The notes under the pieces were generated by a model. That model was given only the letters and a program-made list of their open reading frames with translations. It was not told the DNA's origin and made no database searches. This document shows, piece by piece, positions 24,250-36,054 of a stretch of 64,000 bases of DNA (within the stretch, counting starts at the first letter, position 1; every line of letters begins with the position of its first letter). Position numbers and translations under genes: made by a program. The stretch spans positions 3,546,848 through 3,610,847 of the forward strand of contig CM067075.1 in assembly GCA_033980235.1 (NCBI GenBank). The letters run 5' to 3'. This DNA is from Diadema setosum. Its lineage: Eukaryota; Echinodermata; Echinoidea; Diadematoida; Diadematidae.

Positions 24250-24289
24250 ATGCCTGCCATAGCCTGGACGTCTTTTATTGTTATAGCGG
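24250..24289 (+). CDS. Gene A exon 1 (start and signal peptide)
   Basis: ATG to GCG G before GTAAGA; 40 nt, phase 1 donor. Copy B has an equivalent exon of the same length from its internal ATG. Confidence 0.7.
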
Positions 24290-25219
24290 GTAAGAATTCG
24301 ATTCTTCTGTATAGTGTTAGAAACAAAAGGGAGGTCTTCGAGAAGGAAATTTAATATATTTCTTCTTTTTATTAAATCAAAAGACAAGCAACATTACTAT
24401 GTTCCGTGTATGGTCTTTAAAAGATGGATGTAATAACATAATCTTGATTATGAGAACATGAATAGTGGACCAGTTGAGTCATTGTTCAGATGCGATGTTC
24501 TTATGCCAGCATCAGTTGGTATACAGGAGATAATGACAGTTATGGTAGTGACATTATCAGCATTGATAACAATTATGGTAGCAAAGTGAATAAAAAATGC
24601 TTATAAATATTATATGCGTAACAATGTTAAAAAGTGTTGTTGTGTGCTGACAGTAGTTGAAATATTGGTACCTATTTAGAAAATTTAAACTTTTGATCAT
24701 CGCAACTGTGGTGAATAAAACAAGGAAAACAAATCTCAGAAGAGATTACCAATTCACTTGTCGCAACATGGACATTATTTGTATGTTGTAATGACCAATG
24801 TTGTAATGTGTGTAGATACAAGTCAACGCTGATATTGCAAATATTGCAATGTTTGTATTTCCTGTTTTACTTACTACATGAAAATGAATGAATCAAAATG
24901 AAATTAAATTGTAACTGAATTGAAAATGCGTGTTGAACTGATGTATTTTTTGTCTGACCGGGTCCAGTGCTTTTTCAAGGAAGTAACCAGGAGGGAGTAA
25001 TGTACGAGGACTGTCACGCATTGTGGTACGTGACGACTTTCAGGCCAAGCCTTCCGGTCATGCCAAGCTCGGCCAACCTCCCGCCCTTACTACGAATAGC
25101 CCATCTACGCCCTCGAACCATTTGTAAGACCATTTGGCTAACCTACGGACAGAGTGAGCAAAATTGTTGTTGTTAGTTTTTTTCTGTCTCTCTCTCCTTT
25201 ATCTTCCACTTGTTTTTTC

Positions 25220-25276
<57 letters not shown>

Positions 25277-26472
25277 ATCTATCTTCTAATTATTCACGAA
25301 TATATGCATGCATGCATTCATCTATCTATTTTTCCTTCTTTCTTTATAACCTATATCTATAATGCATATATTTCGCTAATCAGCCATCAAATCTAATCAA
25401 TATTGATTATTCTGTTTGGTGATGATTTATAAGCAGTTTGATGCTCAGTTATTTAGTCGTTGGGTTTGTATAATGAAAATTTCTGTATGGAACGGTAATT
25501 GTTTTTGTTTTATGAGTTATTCTCCTTTTACACAATGACCATTTAATCTAAAAGAAGACAGATCTCTGTTAAAAGAGGTTCATTACACGAACTTTATTGA
25601 GAAAGGTCAAATAAAGGTAACATTCAGTTGAAAACATTTGAAAGCACAGACTTATACGCAGATTTATAATAATGAACCTCAAAGTTAACAAAAGGAACAT
25701 ACTAAATTCTCTTAACATCTTATTCGGGTTTCATGTTATGATGAATTTTATGGAAGCATTTAAACTAATGATTCCTTCTTTGAGTTGTGTTTGGATGTAT
25801 CTCATACCGTTTATGACCGAGAGTGAATAACCATGATATTTGTCATGACTATTACCACCAAAAAACCCCAAAAACAACAACAACAATTGATCGATGGTAT
25901 TTAGTTCCTTCTATGAAGGGCAATAAGGAATGTTAAAGTTTCAGTCCAGACCAGGGGGTGTTTCATAAAGCTGTTCGTAAAGTTACGAACAACTTATGAG
26001 CGACTGGCGATCAGTTCTTGCGCTGAATTATGGAAATCAGAACTGATCACCAGTCGCTCGTAAGTTGTTCGTAACTTTACGAACAGCTTTGTGAAACACC
26101 CCCAGGTTTCTAACTTTATTTGATGAGATCATTACAACCTATATGAAATATGAAATTCAAAGAGGAATTCAATGTTTATTATTTTGATGAAAATTGGTTG
26201 TGAAATGGCTGAGATATCCAAACTAAAGCTATCCTAATACACCTTTTATACTAGGACTGCTTTGTATTCGGATATCTCAGCAATGTCAAAACCGATTTCC
26301 ACCAAATAAACTGTGAATTCCTCTTAGAATGTAGAACGGTATGCTCTGTAACATTCCATAAGTGGTTTTCTAGTATCTTGCAAAAAAACAAAACAAAACA
26401 AAGCTCATAATCCTCATGTCCACCAATACTATACCATCCCTTTCAAGCGCGCCGGAACACTTCTGTGTGGGT

Positions 26473-26512
<40 letters not shown>

Positions 26513-29500
26513 GTGTTTTGTGTTTTGTGTTTTTGTTTTGTTGTTGTTTTTGTTGTTGTGTTTTGTTTTGTTTGTTTGTTTTGTTTTTTGTTTGTTTGTT
26601 TTTTTTTTTTTGGGGGGGGGGGCAAAATCTCGACGGGGCACATTATTGTGACGGTGGGAGATCCTCGGCGAGGGAGCGAAGCGACCGAGCGGGGGTAGGG
26701 TATGGGAGGGGGGGGGGGATACCCCCTCCCACGGTAGTAATTTTTTGTAAAAACAGAGTACAAAAGTCGCGTTTACTGAGCATTTAAAAGCAAATTTCTT
26801 GGAAATTTCATTTTGAATGCTCTATTAACGCGACGTTTGTACTCTGTTTTTACAAAAAGTCCTTAACCATGGAAGGGGGTATCCCCCCTACCACACCCTT
26901 CCCCCGCTCGGTCGCTTCGCTCCCTTGTTCATTGTGTCAATATCAACCTTTCCGGCAGTTTCATTTAAATCAACTTTTTAAGTTATTTTGCACACAGACA
27001 GACATACAAACAAACAAAACAAACAAAAAACCATGGTTGAGGCAATTATGAACACAACGTAATTGTCTAAATAATGAATGAAATATTTTCTGATAAAATA
27101 ATCGTAAATGCAATACACCTCGTGTGAATAAATGCTTTGATGCATGTAACATGATAGTTTTCGTAAAACTTGAACCATATCATTCCTCTGCTAGAATGTC
27201 GGTACCATAAAACCCTTCGGAAGCATCATTGCAAGTGTCCACAAAGCGAGAAGGAGAGCATTTTCTCAGGTAAGGTTTTTTAGGTCTTCTTAATTGTTTT
27301 AATTTACCTCCAGTTTACGACTCAACTTTGACAGACGCAATCCTGCTGGTGATGTTTGTTATTCCGAAGATTTGTTAGTCCGGAAATGAAAAAGAAGTTA
27401 CATACTAACGAGTCTTAATTCGGAATTACGAACTTTACTTCGTTTTCGGATTAACGAACCTTCGGAACGACGAGCTGTAACCACTCAAATAAAAATTATT
27501 GGTGCATTTCCGACCAGCTCGTCCAGGCATGGTTGTAAAATAAAACGCGGGCACCGAACATGATGGTGGAAAGAAGACCTTCTAAGACGGCGAATTTTAT
27601 GTGGGCACTTGGGAGAGTGGTCGTCTTGATATTCATCCTTATAATTTATTTACTATCAATAAAAGAATGGGTTATTCTTTATTCTGCAACAAAGGTAGTT
27701 TGTAAATGAAAATATTAATGCCGATCAAAGATAGAGAACAACAATTCAAGCAGTTGATCTACTCATCTACAAGAAAGTTTATTGAAAGTTGAGGGGTAAA
27801 AAATGAAAATCAACTTCCATCTATTTTCAGGCAATCCACAATTTTAATGGGCCTGACTCATTTTCAAACCCATATTAAAAAAAGAAACCGAACTGAATCG
27901 ACTAATTTTGTCTACTTTCCTTTCCTGTTTTTAATGCATCGATAGCCTGAGTGCATGCAGTGAAATTATTTGAATGACTGGTGTTAGAACCAAGCAGAAA
28001 TAGGCGTGACATACAGGGTATAGGTCTATTTCCATTGTTTTTCAGGGTGCTGTTCGTTATTTCGAAGGTTTGCTATTCCGAAGGTTCGTTATTCCGAAAG
28101 TTCGTAAATCCGAAATACACAAATTCCCTTTACCTAGAGGTTCGGTAATCCGAAAATGAAAAAGGGTTCGTTAATCTGAACATTTGTGGCGTTATTCCGA
28201 AGGTTCGTTATTCCGAAGATTTGTTAATTCAAAAATGAAATTCGGAATAACGAACCTTCGGAATAACGAATCTTTGAACTGAAGAGCCTTCGGAATAACG
28301 AGCCTGCGGAATAACGACTTGTAACCGGTTTTTCAAGCCCTCCCGATAACCAAATGTTCGTTCCTATGTGGCCACAGATCCGGACTATCCAGTCTGCCCG
28401 TATGAGATCTTTCCGGAAATGGGCAACACGGAGTCCCGCGGATACAAACTCGCCTTTCCTCTCGAACGAGTACCTCTCGGCGTCTTGTCGGTTGCATTCT
28501 CCTTCCGGGGTAAAGGTCTTATCGGCTTTTCTTCGAATGACAAAATCTCAGCGCCTAGAGTCGTCCTGTTCGGTAAGGCTCACAATGAATAATAAGCCAC
28601 TTCTAATTCCACTCTGCGCATGAGTAAAAAAAAGAAGTATCATTTATACAAACAGGTATGGTTGGTCTTTGATTCAGGGAAATAAGCAGTTGGGCCCTAT
28701 TTCATTAAAAAAAAAAAGTTGATATGATAGTTACTCATGCTGGAATGGCAATTATCATGGTAACAAGTATCCAGATTCCTGATTGGATGTTGTAGGAAGT
28801 TGACATTCCAGCAGACGCTGCTATCCTAACATCGTTTATGAAATAGGGGCCCTAATGATGAAATGGTTATTCAGATAATCCGTACAAACTATACTTGCCA
28901 ACACATCCACATGTTTTCTCTTCACAGAAATCGAAGCCATGCTATTTTATAGACATGTTATTGATATGAACATTATTGAAATCAAGTCTTCAATCTCTGT
29001 TTATTTGTCAGCTTCTGTAACTTCATGAGCACGTGACGATCCAATCCCGTTTGGTTAGTTACTATTATGATAATAGGAAAATTAGTAGATTTACCTTTCA
29101 TGTTTCATTAATATCAGACGGTTATATTTAATCATAATTAAGCACGATTCGAACCTTGACTTTCATTTGTTTGTCCATTCTTTGTCATGCTTTATTACAT
29201 TGCTGGTAAGAACAAATCTTGTGGAAGCAAAATGAATTGAAAACGAAGGATATTCTACAAAAATAGTTGATATAATGACGGATCGAAAATATCAACATTT
29301 TGATATCACCGGACAGGTAAGGAAGCAACTTTTTTAGTCAGAGATTGCAAAGCGGTGATAGAATCGGTTATGCAGTTACTGATTCCAAAGGTTCATAATT
29401 CCGAAGGCCTGATAATCCGAAATGAAAATAAGATTCTTTATTCCAAAGGTCTGTGAATTCGAAGATGAATCAAAGTTTGTTCCTCCAAAGTTTCCTTGAT

Positions 29501-29959
29501 CCGAAATTGAAATAAGGTCCGTTATTCCGAAGGTTCGTTGGCACAAACCTCCTTTTCATTTGCGTATTAACGAACGTTAGGACCTAGCGAATTGTACCTT
29601 GGTGCTCCGACAAGCTTGCCAAGTAAACGGTTTTTCTTCTCTGATGTTCACTCAAATTTGCAGTTCTCTGCGAAAACTCGTCCTTCGCCCTGAAGCGATG
29701 CCCGAATTGTGCTCCGGAGTTGGCGTTTACTTCTGCTGAGTGGAAATGGCGAGATCTCTGCGTGGAGGGGAAGAGTGGCAGCCTGTACTGGGCGGACTTC
29801 GGAGCGGGGGTTTTCCGCCTAGGGACGATCAACATTTGGCTTCTCTTCAAGACCGTTCTAATCGAATGGAAAGACCCGACGCCGTTCAACGTCACCGACA
29901 TCTTTGTGGGGAGTTCACATTATGACGCTGAATTTTATTTCCGCTGGAGGTGTGCGTGA
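24250..29959 (+). CDS. Gene copy A: secreted Cys-rich protein with Methyltransf_FA-like C-terminal domain; join(24250..24289,24968..25153,27195..27269,28378..28572,29664..29959)
   Basis: Five exons, all junctions phase 1, encode 263 residues. Residues 1-18 (MPAIAWTSFIVIAVLFQG) form a signal peptide. Exon 2 carries a conserved module beginning YEDC..LWYVTTFRPSLPV and ending RTICKTIWLTYG. Exon 3 is a 25-codon Cys-rich linker (C..HCKC). Exons 4 and 5 together resemble the farnesoic acid O-methyltransferase-type domain (Methyltransf_FA): an SVAFSFRGKGLIGFSS strand, then YWADFGAGVFRLG and IEWKDPTPFNVTDIFVGSS. These match the family pattern W-x-D-G-x-I-R-V-G ... W-x-D-P-x-P-x-x-V-x-x-V-G-x-S (recall, not searched). 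Two N-glycosylation sequons (NSS, NVT) lie in exon 5. About 11 Cys suggest disulfides in an extracellular protein. Despite the domain name, no methyltransferase activity can be inferred. It is the first complete member of a direct tandem array. Confidence 0.75.
24968..25153 (+). CDS. Gene A exon 2 (LWYVTTFRPSLPV module)
   Basis: 186 nt after GGTCCAG, ending before GTGAGC. The most conserved exon of the array: ALWYVTTFRPSLPV and LLRIAHLR recur in B and C almost unchanged. Two Cys flank the module. Confidence 0.8.
25219..25280. repeat. (TATC)n microsatellite
   Basis: About 14 copies of CTAT/TATC right after exon 2 of gene A. A similar (ATCT)n lies at the matching place after exon 2 of gene C (59805-59840), so it predates the duplication. 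Confidence 0.9.
25954..26103. mobile_element. Near-perfect foldback MITE in gene A intron 2
   Basis: 150 bp. Left GGGGGTGTTTCATAAAGCTG and right CAGCTTTGTGAAACACCCCC are inverted, and the arms continue through AACTTACGAGCGACTGG and its complement to a short centre, giving a stem of roughly 65 bp. Confidence 0.85.
26108..26449. mobile_element. MITE related to the 7045 family
   Basis: Shares GGATATCTCAG, a GAAATGGCTGAGATATCC block and the layout of the 7045-7406 element; the right end reads CTATACCATCCCTTTCA. Ends are degenerate and the TTAA flanks are not intact. Confidence 0.5.
26450..26950. repeat. Low-complexity, foldback-like remnant with G/C runs
   Basis: (GT)n, GTTTT-rich and poly(G) sequence, then GAGGGAGCGAAGCGACCGAG near 26670 and its inverted form CTCGGTCGCTTCGCTCCC near 26910. 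The inner arms share AAACAGAGTACAAA. The outer sequences resemble the non-satellite parts of the hAT-like elements at 39.5 and 50.9 kb. Confidence 0.5.
27195..27269 (+). CDS. Gene A exon 3 (Cys-rich linker)
   Basis: 75 nt after CTGCTAG, ending TTCTCAG before GTAAGG. The conserved core is C-x-Y-H ... LRK-H-x-CKCPQ. It is too short to stand out as an open frame but is conserved with both splice sites in all three copies. Confidence 0.8.
27355..27483. repeat. TTCGGAATAACGAA-type repeat (gene A intron 3)
   Basis: Clusters of GGTTCGTTATTCCGAAG-type motifs with inverted copies at the other end (TTCGGATTAACGAACC). Related copies lie at 28045-28330, 29385-29592, 38385-38645, 49185-49425 and 61975-62600. 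Confidence 0.65.
28045..28330. mobile_element. Foldback MITE of the TTCGGAATAACGAA family
   Basis: Left end GTGCTGTTCGTTATTTCG; right end AATAACGACTTGTAACC. Both arms are multiple GTTCGTTATTCCGAAG motifs facing each other. Copy 38385-38645 is the same element in the opposite orientation. Confidence 0.7.
28378..28572 (+). CDS. Gene A exon 4 (first half of Methyltransf_FA-like domain)
   Basis: 195 nt after GGCCACAG, ending GTCCTGTTCG before GTAAGG. Encodes PDYPVCPYEIFPEMGNTES, then AFPLERVPLGVLSVAFSF. Confidence 0.85.
28692..28852. mobile_element. Foldback MITE, GGGCCCC-ended family, copy 2
   Basis: About 161 bp, between GGGCCCTATTTCAT and its inverted form ATGAAATAGGGGCCC. Interior GCTGGAATGGCAAT matches the copy at 14133-14298. 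It lies in intron 4 of gene A. Confidence 0.75.
29385..29592. repeat. TTCGGAATAACGAA-family copy shared with gene B
   Basis: In intron 4 of gene A just before the last exon. Gene B has the same copy in the same place (49185-49425), so the insertion predates the A/B duplication. Confidence 0.7.
29664..29959 (+). CDS. Gene A exon 5 (terminal, second half of domain)
   Basis: Follows TTTGCAG; 98 codons including TGA. Encodes LCENSSFALKRCPNCAPEL and ends FYFRWRCA. Confidence 0.85.
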
Positions 29960-31000
29960 AACACCCCCCCCCCCAAAAAAAAAAAAATGAAATTTAGCTA
30001 ACCATGAGAACTCCGACGGTGATATTTAACTTGTATCAATACTTTGCATTAATAGTTTCTTTGTATTTTGATTTTTTCATTTTGTTATCTTTTTATTAGT
30101 AATTCAAATTCGATAAAAAACTAATTACTGTACAGATTTATCCACCACATTCTATTCACATACAATATTGTTTGAATGACAGTTCCATGAGGTTTGTCCT
30201 AAATGGTATCAAGCACATGCAAAGTGAATTCAAAAACAGTGTATGGATATTTTGTAGTTCGTATAGGGAAGTGTGAAATTATTTACTGTCACCCCATTCT
30301 GCATAGTCCCTCAGAGACAAATTTCATAGGTACACGAACACATCAATCACATTGCCTATTAGATGACAACCCTAACATCCTTCCCAAAACTTGGTGCGTC
30401 ATACTTTCCGAAAAAAAAAAAAAAAAAAAAAAACGAGTGAAGAAAACTGTAGTGACGTCATCTCCTGCTGAGTGCTAGTTGTCCAGACAGCCGCACGGGG
30501 AAAAAAAATACTGCTTCGCTCCATAATGGCTCGCTGTTCTTATTTATTCCAAACTGACTTGTGTGTCAACCATGGTGGAGCAGGTGAAGCCAAAAAAAAA
30601 GAAGAAAAAAAAAGGCATACGGTCGTAATACACTGCATTATATATCCTGAACTTTACGTTATAAACCCACATTAAATTGCAAGCACTTATAATTGAATTC
30701 AGCTTCCTTTTTCTTAACTTTTCCTTTAAGATAGAATAACGAGAAGGGAATATTGGCGTTCTTAAAATAGCTCAATTTACGTCACACGTAAAGCTGTTTC
30801 CGATAATTGCGTCTAGTCTATAACGGTCCAGCGCCCCATATCCAATGACCTTCAAGTAATCTTGACCTAGAACAGAAACGCGTGAAATTGTCAATCTGTC
30901 TCCTCTAATGCATTCACATCACTCAAAATACGTCACAGAGAATTAAAAAAAAGAAGATTTTTATGAGGATATAGTGGTACAGTGTTTTGGTATCCCTGAC
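29960..31000 (+). other. 3' UTR and flank of gene A
   Basis: A poly(C)/poly(A) run follows the stop. Sequence from about 30000 matches the distal 3' flanks of gene B and of the relic (GAGGTTTGTC, CAAACGCATGCACAGTGAATTC-like, CTCAGAGACAAATTTCAT). The AATAAA of B and the relic reads GATAAA here (about 30112). Confidence 0.65.
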
Positions 31001-31960
31001 GATCCTTTCTCTTGTTTTTCGATCATGATGATCTATCTATCATGTATAAAGAATTAGACGGAATCAAGATATAGCGTGCTTTTGTTTTGAAAGTGTACCA
31101 TCGTTTACCTTTTGTGGAGACTTCATACATTGTATGTCGGTGTAGAATTCATAGAAGTAAATATGTAATGTACAAAGATAAAAAATTGCACGTTCCATTT
31201 TAAATATTGTAACTCCTTACAAGCTGATAATACATTCTATGCTTATAAATCGATAGAGACTAGTATAGGACCTACATGAATGTGAGAATTGATGTCATAA
31301 CCTCTATTTCAGTAACTTTGCGTACATGCAGCCCTTCTATGTTTATAGGTTACAAATTCAATCCACTATATTCTCTAACAGTCAGTGTTAAATTTTTGAA
31401 ATTCGCTTTGGACTTGGGCTGTGCTGTTTTCTAAAAACAGGAATGGATACAGACCCTTAAAATCTTCCTTACAAAATGCTGCCCCCTCGGTGAATAAAAT
31501 TGTTCCAATTTTAGCCCAACATTGAATGGTGTATCTCAAAATTGATTAATTTGGTCAAACACGAGAAAAAAAAATATCAGAGTCTCCGACGGAGATTTGA
31601 TAAATCGGAGCCGTCACATTTGATCACCTTTAAAAAGGTTTAAAAAGAATAGCATACGGTTTCCTTTTTTTTTTTCGCAGTTCAATAACTTTTGACCGAT
31701 GGTTTGCATTTAATTTATTAAGTTTCTAACGTTGAAAAAGAACTTGCCCTGACAGTTTGTATACTCTAATCGATATATTTTAAATATGGGTTATCCTATG
31801 CTGTACAAAGCTAAAGTTTATTTCACGTTTAGCTGTAATAAGGAGGAGAAGCAAAATGGGATATGGGTGATGCCGATTTCAGCATCGAATGCACGCAAAA
31901 TTAACTCTCCCAAAGACATTATTTCCACAGCGCCCTCTTGCGATAGGGAACGATGGCGAT
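31001..31960. other. No recognised gene
   Basis: AT-rich intergenic sequence between unit A and the SINE dimer; no splice-supported exon or recognised repeat was seen. Confidence 0.4.
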
Positions 31961-31999
31961 CTTTGCAACTGATTGACAAATTGCCCTACATCGACGTAA

Positions 32000-32784
32000 A
32001 GGCCCGGTCCCACTGCACTTACGGATGCAAAGAGGATGTAAAGCGTACAAAAATCTTGCCATCCGTTGGAAAACGCTACGAATCCGCTGTGTACCCATCG
32101 CATACGTGTTTCATCCGCTCTATCCATCGAGCATCCGTCCACTGTGATTTCATCCGTGCAAAAAGTTTTAAGCTGCTTAAAACTTTTAGAACGGATGAAC
32201 TTTCCGCTGTGTACGATGTAAATCCGCGACATACGAGCAACAAACGTTGTATGTCCGTGCGGCATCCCTTAAACGTCCGCTGCATCCTCTCTGCATCCTC
32301 TGGGCATCCTCGCAACTCACATCCGCTGCAGCTAAAAACGGAAAGAGGGAGGAAAGATATGGTACGTGGAACGTCTTTACATCGTTAACAGCACGTTAAT
32401 AGAAAGGATGTAAGCGTATGCATCTCGTATATAAAGCATTTCGAAAGCATCCCCTCTGCATCCGCTCTGCATCCGCTCTGCATCCACTCTGCATCCGCTT
32501 TTTCTGCTATGCGTCCGTTTCGCAATTATCTCCGGTAACCCCTTCGGAGCTGTCATCCCCTTCCATCCGCTTTCATACGCTAGGCTTCCGATGAACATCC
32601 GTTTAACATCCCCGCTACATACTACCCACGTCCGTTCTATTTCCGTTCTGTTACCGCCAATTTTCGCCAATTTTGTCAATTTCTGGAGCGGATGTAAGCG
32701 GATGAAGCCATCCCCGAAATTTTGCTCGTCCGCTGTGTCCTTTCTGCATACGCTTTGTGTCCGTCGGCCAGTGGGACCGGGCCT
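32000..32784. mobile_element. PIF/Harbinger-like MITE with TAA target duplication
   Basis: 785 bp, ends AGGCCCGGTCCCACTG and its inverted copy CAGTGGGACCGGGCCT. Flanked by TAA at 31997-31999 and 32785-32787. The empty site CGACGTAAATAAGC is present in the same window at 33047-33060. The interior has inverted GCGGATG/CATCCGC motifs and a CTGCATCCGCT tandem run (about 32450-32500). Frames across it are not genes. Confidence 0.9.
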
Positions 32785-32849
32785 TAAATAAGCACCGAAT
32801 TGATCAGTGTTTTAGTAGTAGCCATGATAAAAAATCATGGGCGTACATA

Positions 32850-32918
32850 CTCGAGCAGGATTCGAACCTACGACCTCCTGATCACCGGACAGGCGTCATC
32901 TCCACTAGACCACCGAGC
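32850..32918 (-). other. tRNA-like head of SINE
   Basis: Contains an A box (TGGTCTAGTGG) and a B box (GGTTCGAATCC) at tRNA-like spacing. The anticodon stem has a mismatch and position 33 is not T, so it is a SINE promoter and not a working tRNA gene. Confidence 0.75.
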
Positions 32919-33593
32919 TTTCGCCCGACAGCAAGTGTTGGTTCTAATCCTTATAGCATACAGCGGGTACTGCTTTGTTATTCAAATTCATGAAATTCTT
33001 CGGTCGAGATGTTTTCATTGCAACTGATTGACAAATTGCCCTACATCGACGTAAATAAGCACCGAATTGATCAGTGTTTTAGTAGTAGCCATGATAAAAA
33101 ATCATGGGCGTACATACTTTTTTTATCACGTGTTGTGGGAACTTGTTCTTGATTCACAGTCCAGAGCTCTCTCTCCCTTCGCCCAGTGTAAATGGTAGTT
33201 TACACTTGATATGTGATAATACTGCCTTTCCATTGGAGCGAATGTAATATTGCTGCCCATGTCTGTTCGATTTTCTCTTGCCTAGTTGCCTTGTTTTGGT
33301 TTTTGTTTTGTTTTGTTGTTTGCCTTTTTCTGTTGAAATGTATGCAAATTGGTGTAACTGCCTACATTCCGTTTGATTGGCTTCTTGTTATTACTATTTC
33401 TATTTCTGTTCAAATGCATGCAAATTGGTTGCTATTTTGCTTTTATGTTACGTCTCATCAAGCCCTTGAAAAAGGCTGGTGAAAAAAGGCAAGACTGAAC
33501 ATCACTGCAACGTCTATACTGCAAGTTTTCCTTCCGCCACATAATATACCAATGATGCAGTACCCACCACGTACGAGGCCAAGCCCACTTCAC

Positions 33594-33697
<104 letters not shown>

Positions 33698-33729
33698 TGT
33701 GTCCAGAGTGTACGTACGTGGGCGTACGA

Positions 33730-35333
33730 GTTTACAGTATTTCATTTTTTTTTTTCCGCGGGGTAGGCCTACTGAGCGACCCGCATTCCTCGCGGACTCG
33801 TTTGTTTCCTTTTCTTATTATATTTATTTGTTTATTTGAAATATAGCAGTAAAATTTTTTAGTGCTTTTTTATTTTATCAAAAAAAAATTCTAGAAAGAA
33901 AACGGCTGATAACCCTATTTCAATAACCGTCAATATCTATATAGCGCACGCAGCTGACATTACGACAAGTTTACGAGTGGTTCAATAAAGATTGACACCA
34001 AGAGTGACTATGGAAACATAATTTTACCCTTTGACAAACTTGTGAAAACAGGATTTATTTAAAGAGCTACAACTTGTTTAAGAGAGTGCCCTCACCAAAG
34101 CTATCAAACAAAAGATCGTAGAATACGAAAACACCAACGACCGCGCTGATGGCCTTCAAACTGTTTACAAAGAACCCCCCTAGACCTAAAATAGGCAAGA
34201 TTGTGTAATAGTGACAACATGTTATCACTGTAATGTAACTTCTCATTCCCTGAAATGGGATGCATTATATTGTAAAGACGTGAACATAATAAACTATCGC
34301 TGGAGTCTACATACATATACAAAAACTGGATGTAGTTCATATAAACTTCGATATTTGTCAATGGCGATAACAACCTAACGTAATTATACACCGGAATCTA
34401 GTAGTATAGCTTACCCCAACAGTACTGAACTACATATCAAATTTAACAGTGAGTAAGAGCTGGATGTAGAAGAACTGGACAGAAAAAAAAACCCCAATAA
34501 GAACAGCTTAGTTCCATCACATTATCATAGTAGTACCAACAATACATCCTACATGTTTTCGTTTGCTTGTAGAACCATGCCTTCCCATACCTGAGTGACC
34601 TGTTTTGATTTGCACAAATTCACTCATTCATTTTTTATTTGTTTTTCAATAATCTTTATTTGATTTCTATAATCTCACATAACAAAAACATCAACAAATT
34701 TTGATCAACTGAAAAAAAAAAGGATAAAAAAAAATCCATCGGTTCGTGACCCGAAAAACACACAGAAACAAAAACAAAAGACCCCCGTTTACCTGTCGTC
34801 CCCGTTTACATCTAAATCTGTGCACTTCAAAATACTTCTTCTAGTCAATTTATATTCATATTCTGTTGCAATATGTATTATCTCAAATAATAGGCATTAG
34901 AAATAAGAGAAAGTAGCAGAAAGTGAAAAAGAAAGAAAGCAGGCGTTAACACTAAGCCTCAGAGAAAAGAAAGAACAGAAGTTTGAATTCTATAAAACAA
35001 TTCTATCTCCTTACTATACAGACCCCTGCCGCACTCTAAAAATCAAATGAATAGTTATCACTTTTTTTCCAGTTTAGTCACACATATCAAGTGATTAAAA
35101 TATTCTCACTTTATCAAATGCAAAGCAAACTATCCTCTCCTAATCATTTGCTAATTGCCAATTTCTTTTCCTCTTTAATAGTTTCCCTTACCCTCCTCTA
35201 AATTACGTTGAACGATAGTAAAATGGCTGTATTTCTTGACTTAAAAATATATTTCAGCAAAATAATCAAAGAATTAACAAACTTAATTTATACACTCACG
35301 CACACGCACACACGCATATATATAATCATGTTT

Positions 35334-35395
<62 letters not shown>

Positions 35396-36050
35396 CATAC
35401 ATTGTATTTCATTTTCTCGTTGAGGAACATTTACCCACGAACGAGTTGGCTATATGGACACAATGCATTAATTTGATTTGATTTGGTTTCTGCGTTATCT
35501 TTGTAGACATGTACACATTGTTGTAGTCTACATCTACGTTGTGAACACAATATTGGATAACAAAGGTGTACATTGTATATCCTCTACATAGAACACATGC
35601 ATCATGCTAACATTGATATCCGGAGAGCAGCATTGTTTTCATAGGTTTCTTAAAAGAATACGTATAAGACTCTATATTTCGAATATCACAAGGAAGAACG
35701 TATCAGATTTCGGGTCCGGTGTGTCTGATATATTTCAGAGCCATCGCCTTTTTTTTTTTTGGGGGGGGGGATCATATAAGTGACAATTTTCAAATTGTCC
35801 CGCAGGCTGAGAGTATAATGTCCTTGTTCAAATGAAATATGGAGAGAAAAAAAAAAGAAGCTGGTAACTGACCATTATACAAACAAAATATTGACTTTCT
35901 TTTGTATGAGTATCGTTGCTATATTGTCATAACCTCTTGTGGTTGCCCAGACGATGATACTTTAAGGAGATCATGTACTAGTAATTGAAGTGGTCTGTGA
36001 TCCAAGTGTCATTTTAGATGATACGAACAATTAAGATCTGTAAGAGCGAG
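33730..36050. other. Upstream flank of gene B
   Basis: 33760-34300 matches the upstream flanks of A and C. From about 34600 to 36050 the sequence departs from C and is AT-rich, with (AC)n/(TA)n (35337-35392) and an (ATTTG)n tail-like run near 35472; it may be an insertion containing retroelement remnants. No exon was seen. Confidence 0.5.
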
Positions 36051-36054
36051 TTAC

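Larger units (their letters stand above)
31968..33118 (-). mobile_element. Dimeric tRNA-derived SINE, interrupted by a Harbinger-like MITE
   Basis: Read on the minus strand, a tail fragment (33118-33021) is followed by a spacer of about 100 bp and a full SINE with a tRNA-like head (32918-32850), the CATGATTTTTTATCATGG hairpin and a tail ending CAATCAGTTGCAA. The tail of the full SINE is split by the element at 32000-32784. The same SINE-spacer-SINE arrangement occurs at 39042-39446. Confidence 0.75.

Noticed and set aside
26416..26787. Frames rich in Cys, Val and Phe
   Set aside because: Translation of (GT)n, GTTTT and poly(G) sequence.
31786..32388. 200-residue plus frame and overlapping minus frames across 31.8-32.7 kb
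   Set aside because: They cross the boundary of the TAA-flanked MITE and consist of its CATCCGC-rich interior.
32850..32918. tRNA gene candidates (also 39277-39346 and 45392-45460)
   Set aside because: A and B boxes are present, but the anticodon and acceptor stems are imperfect and each is fused to a repeated tail; they are SINE heads.
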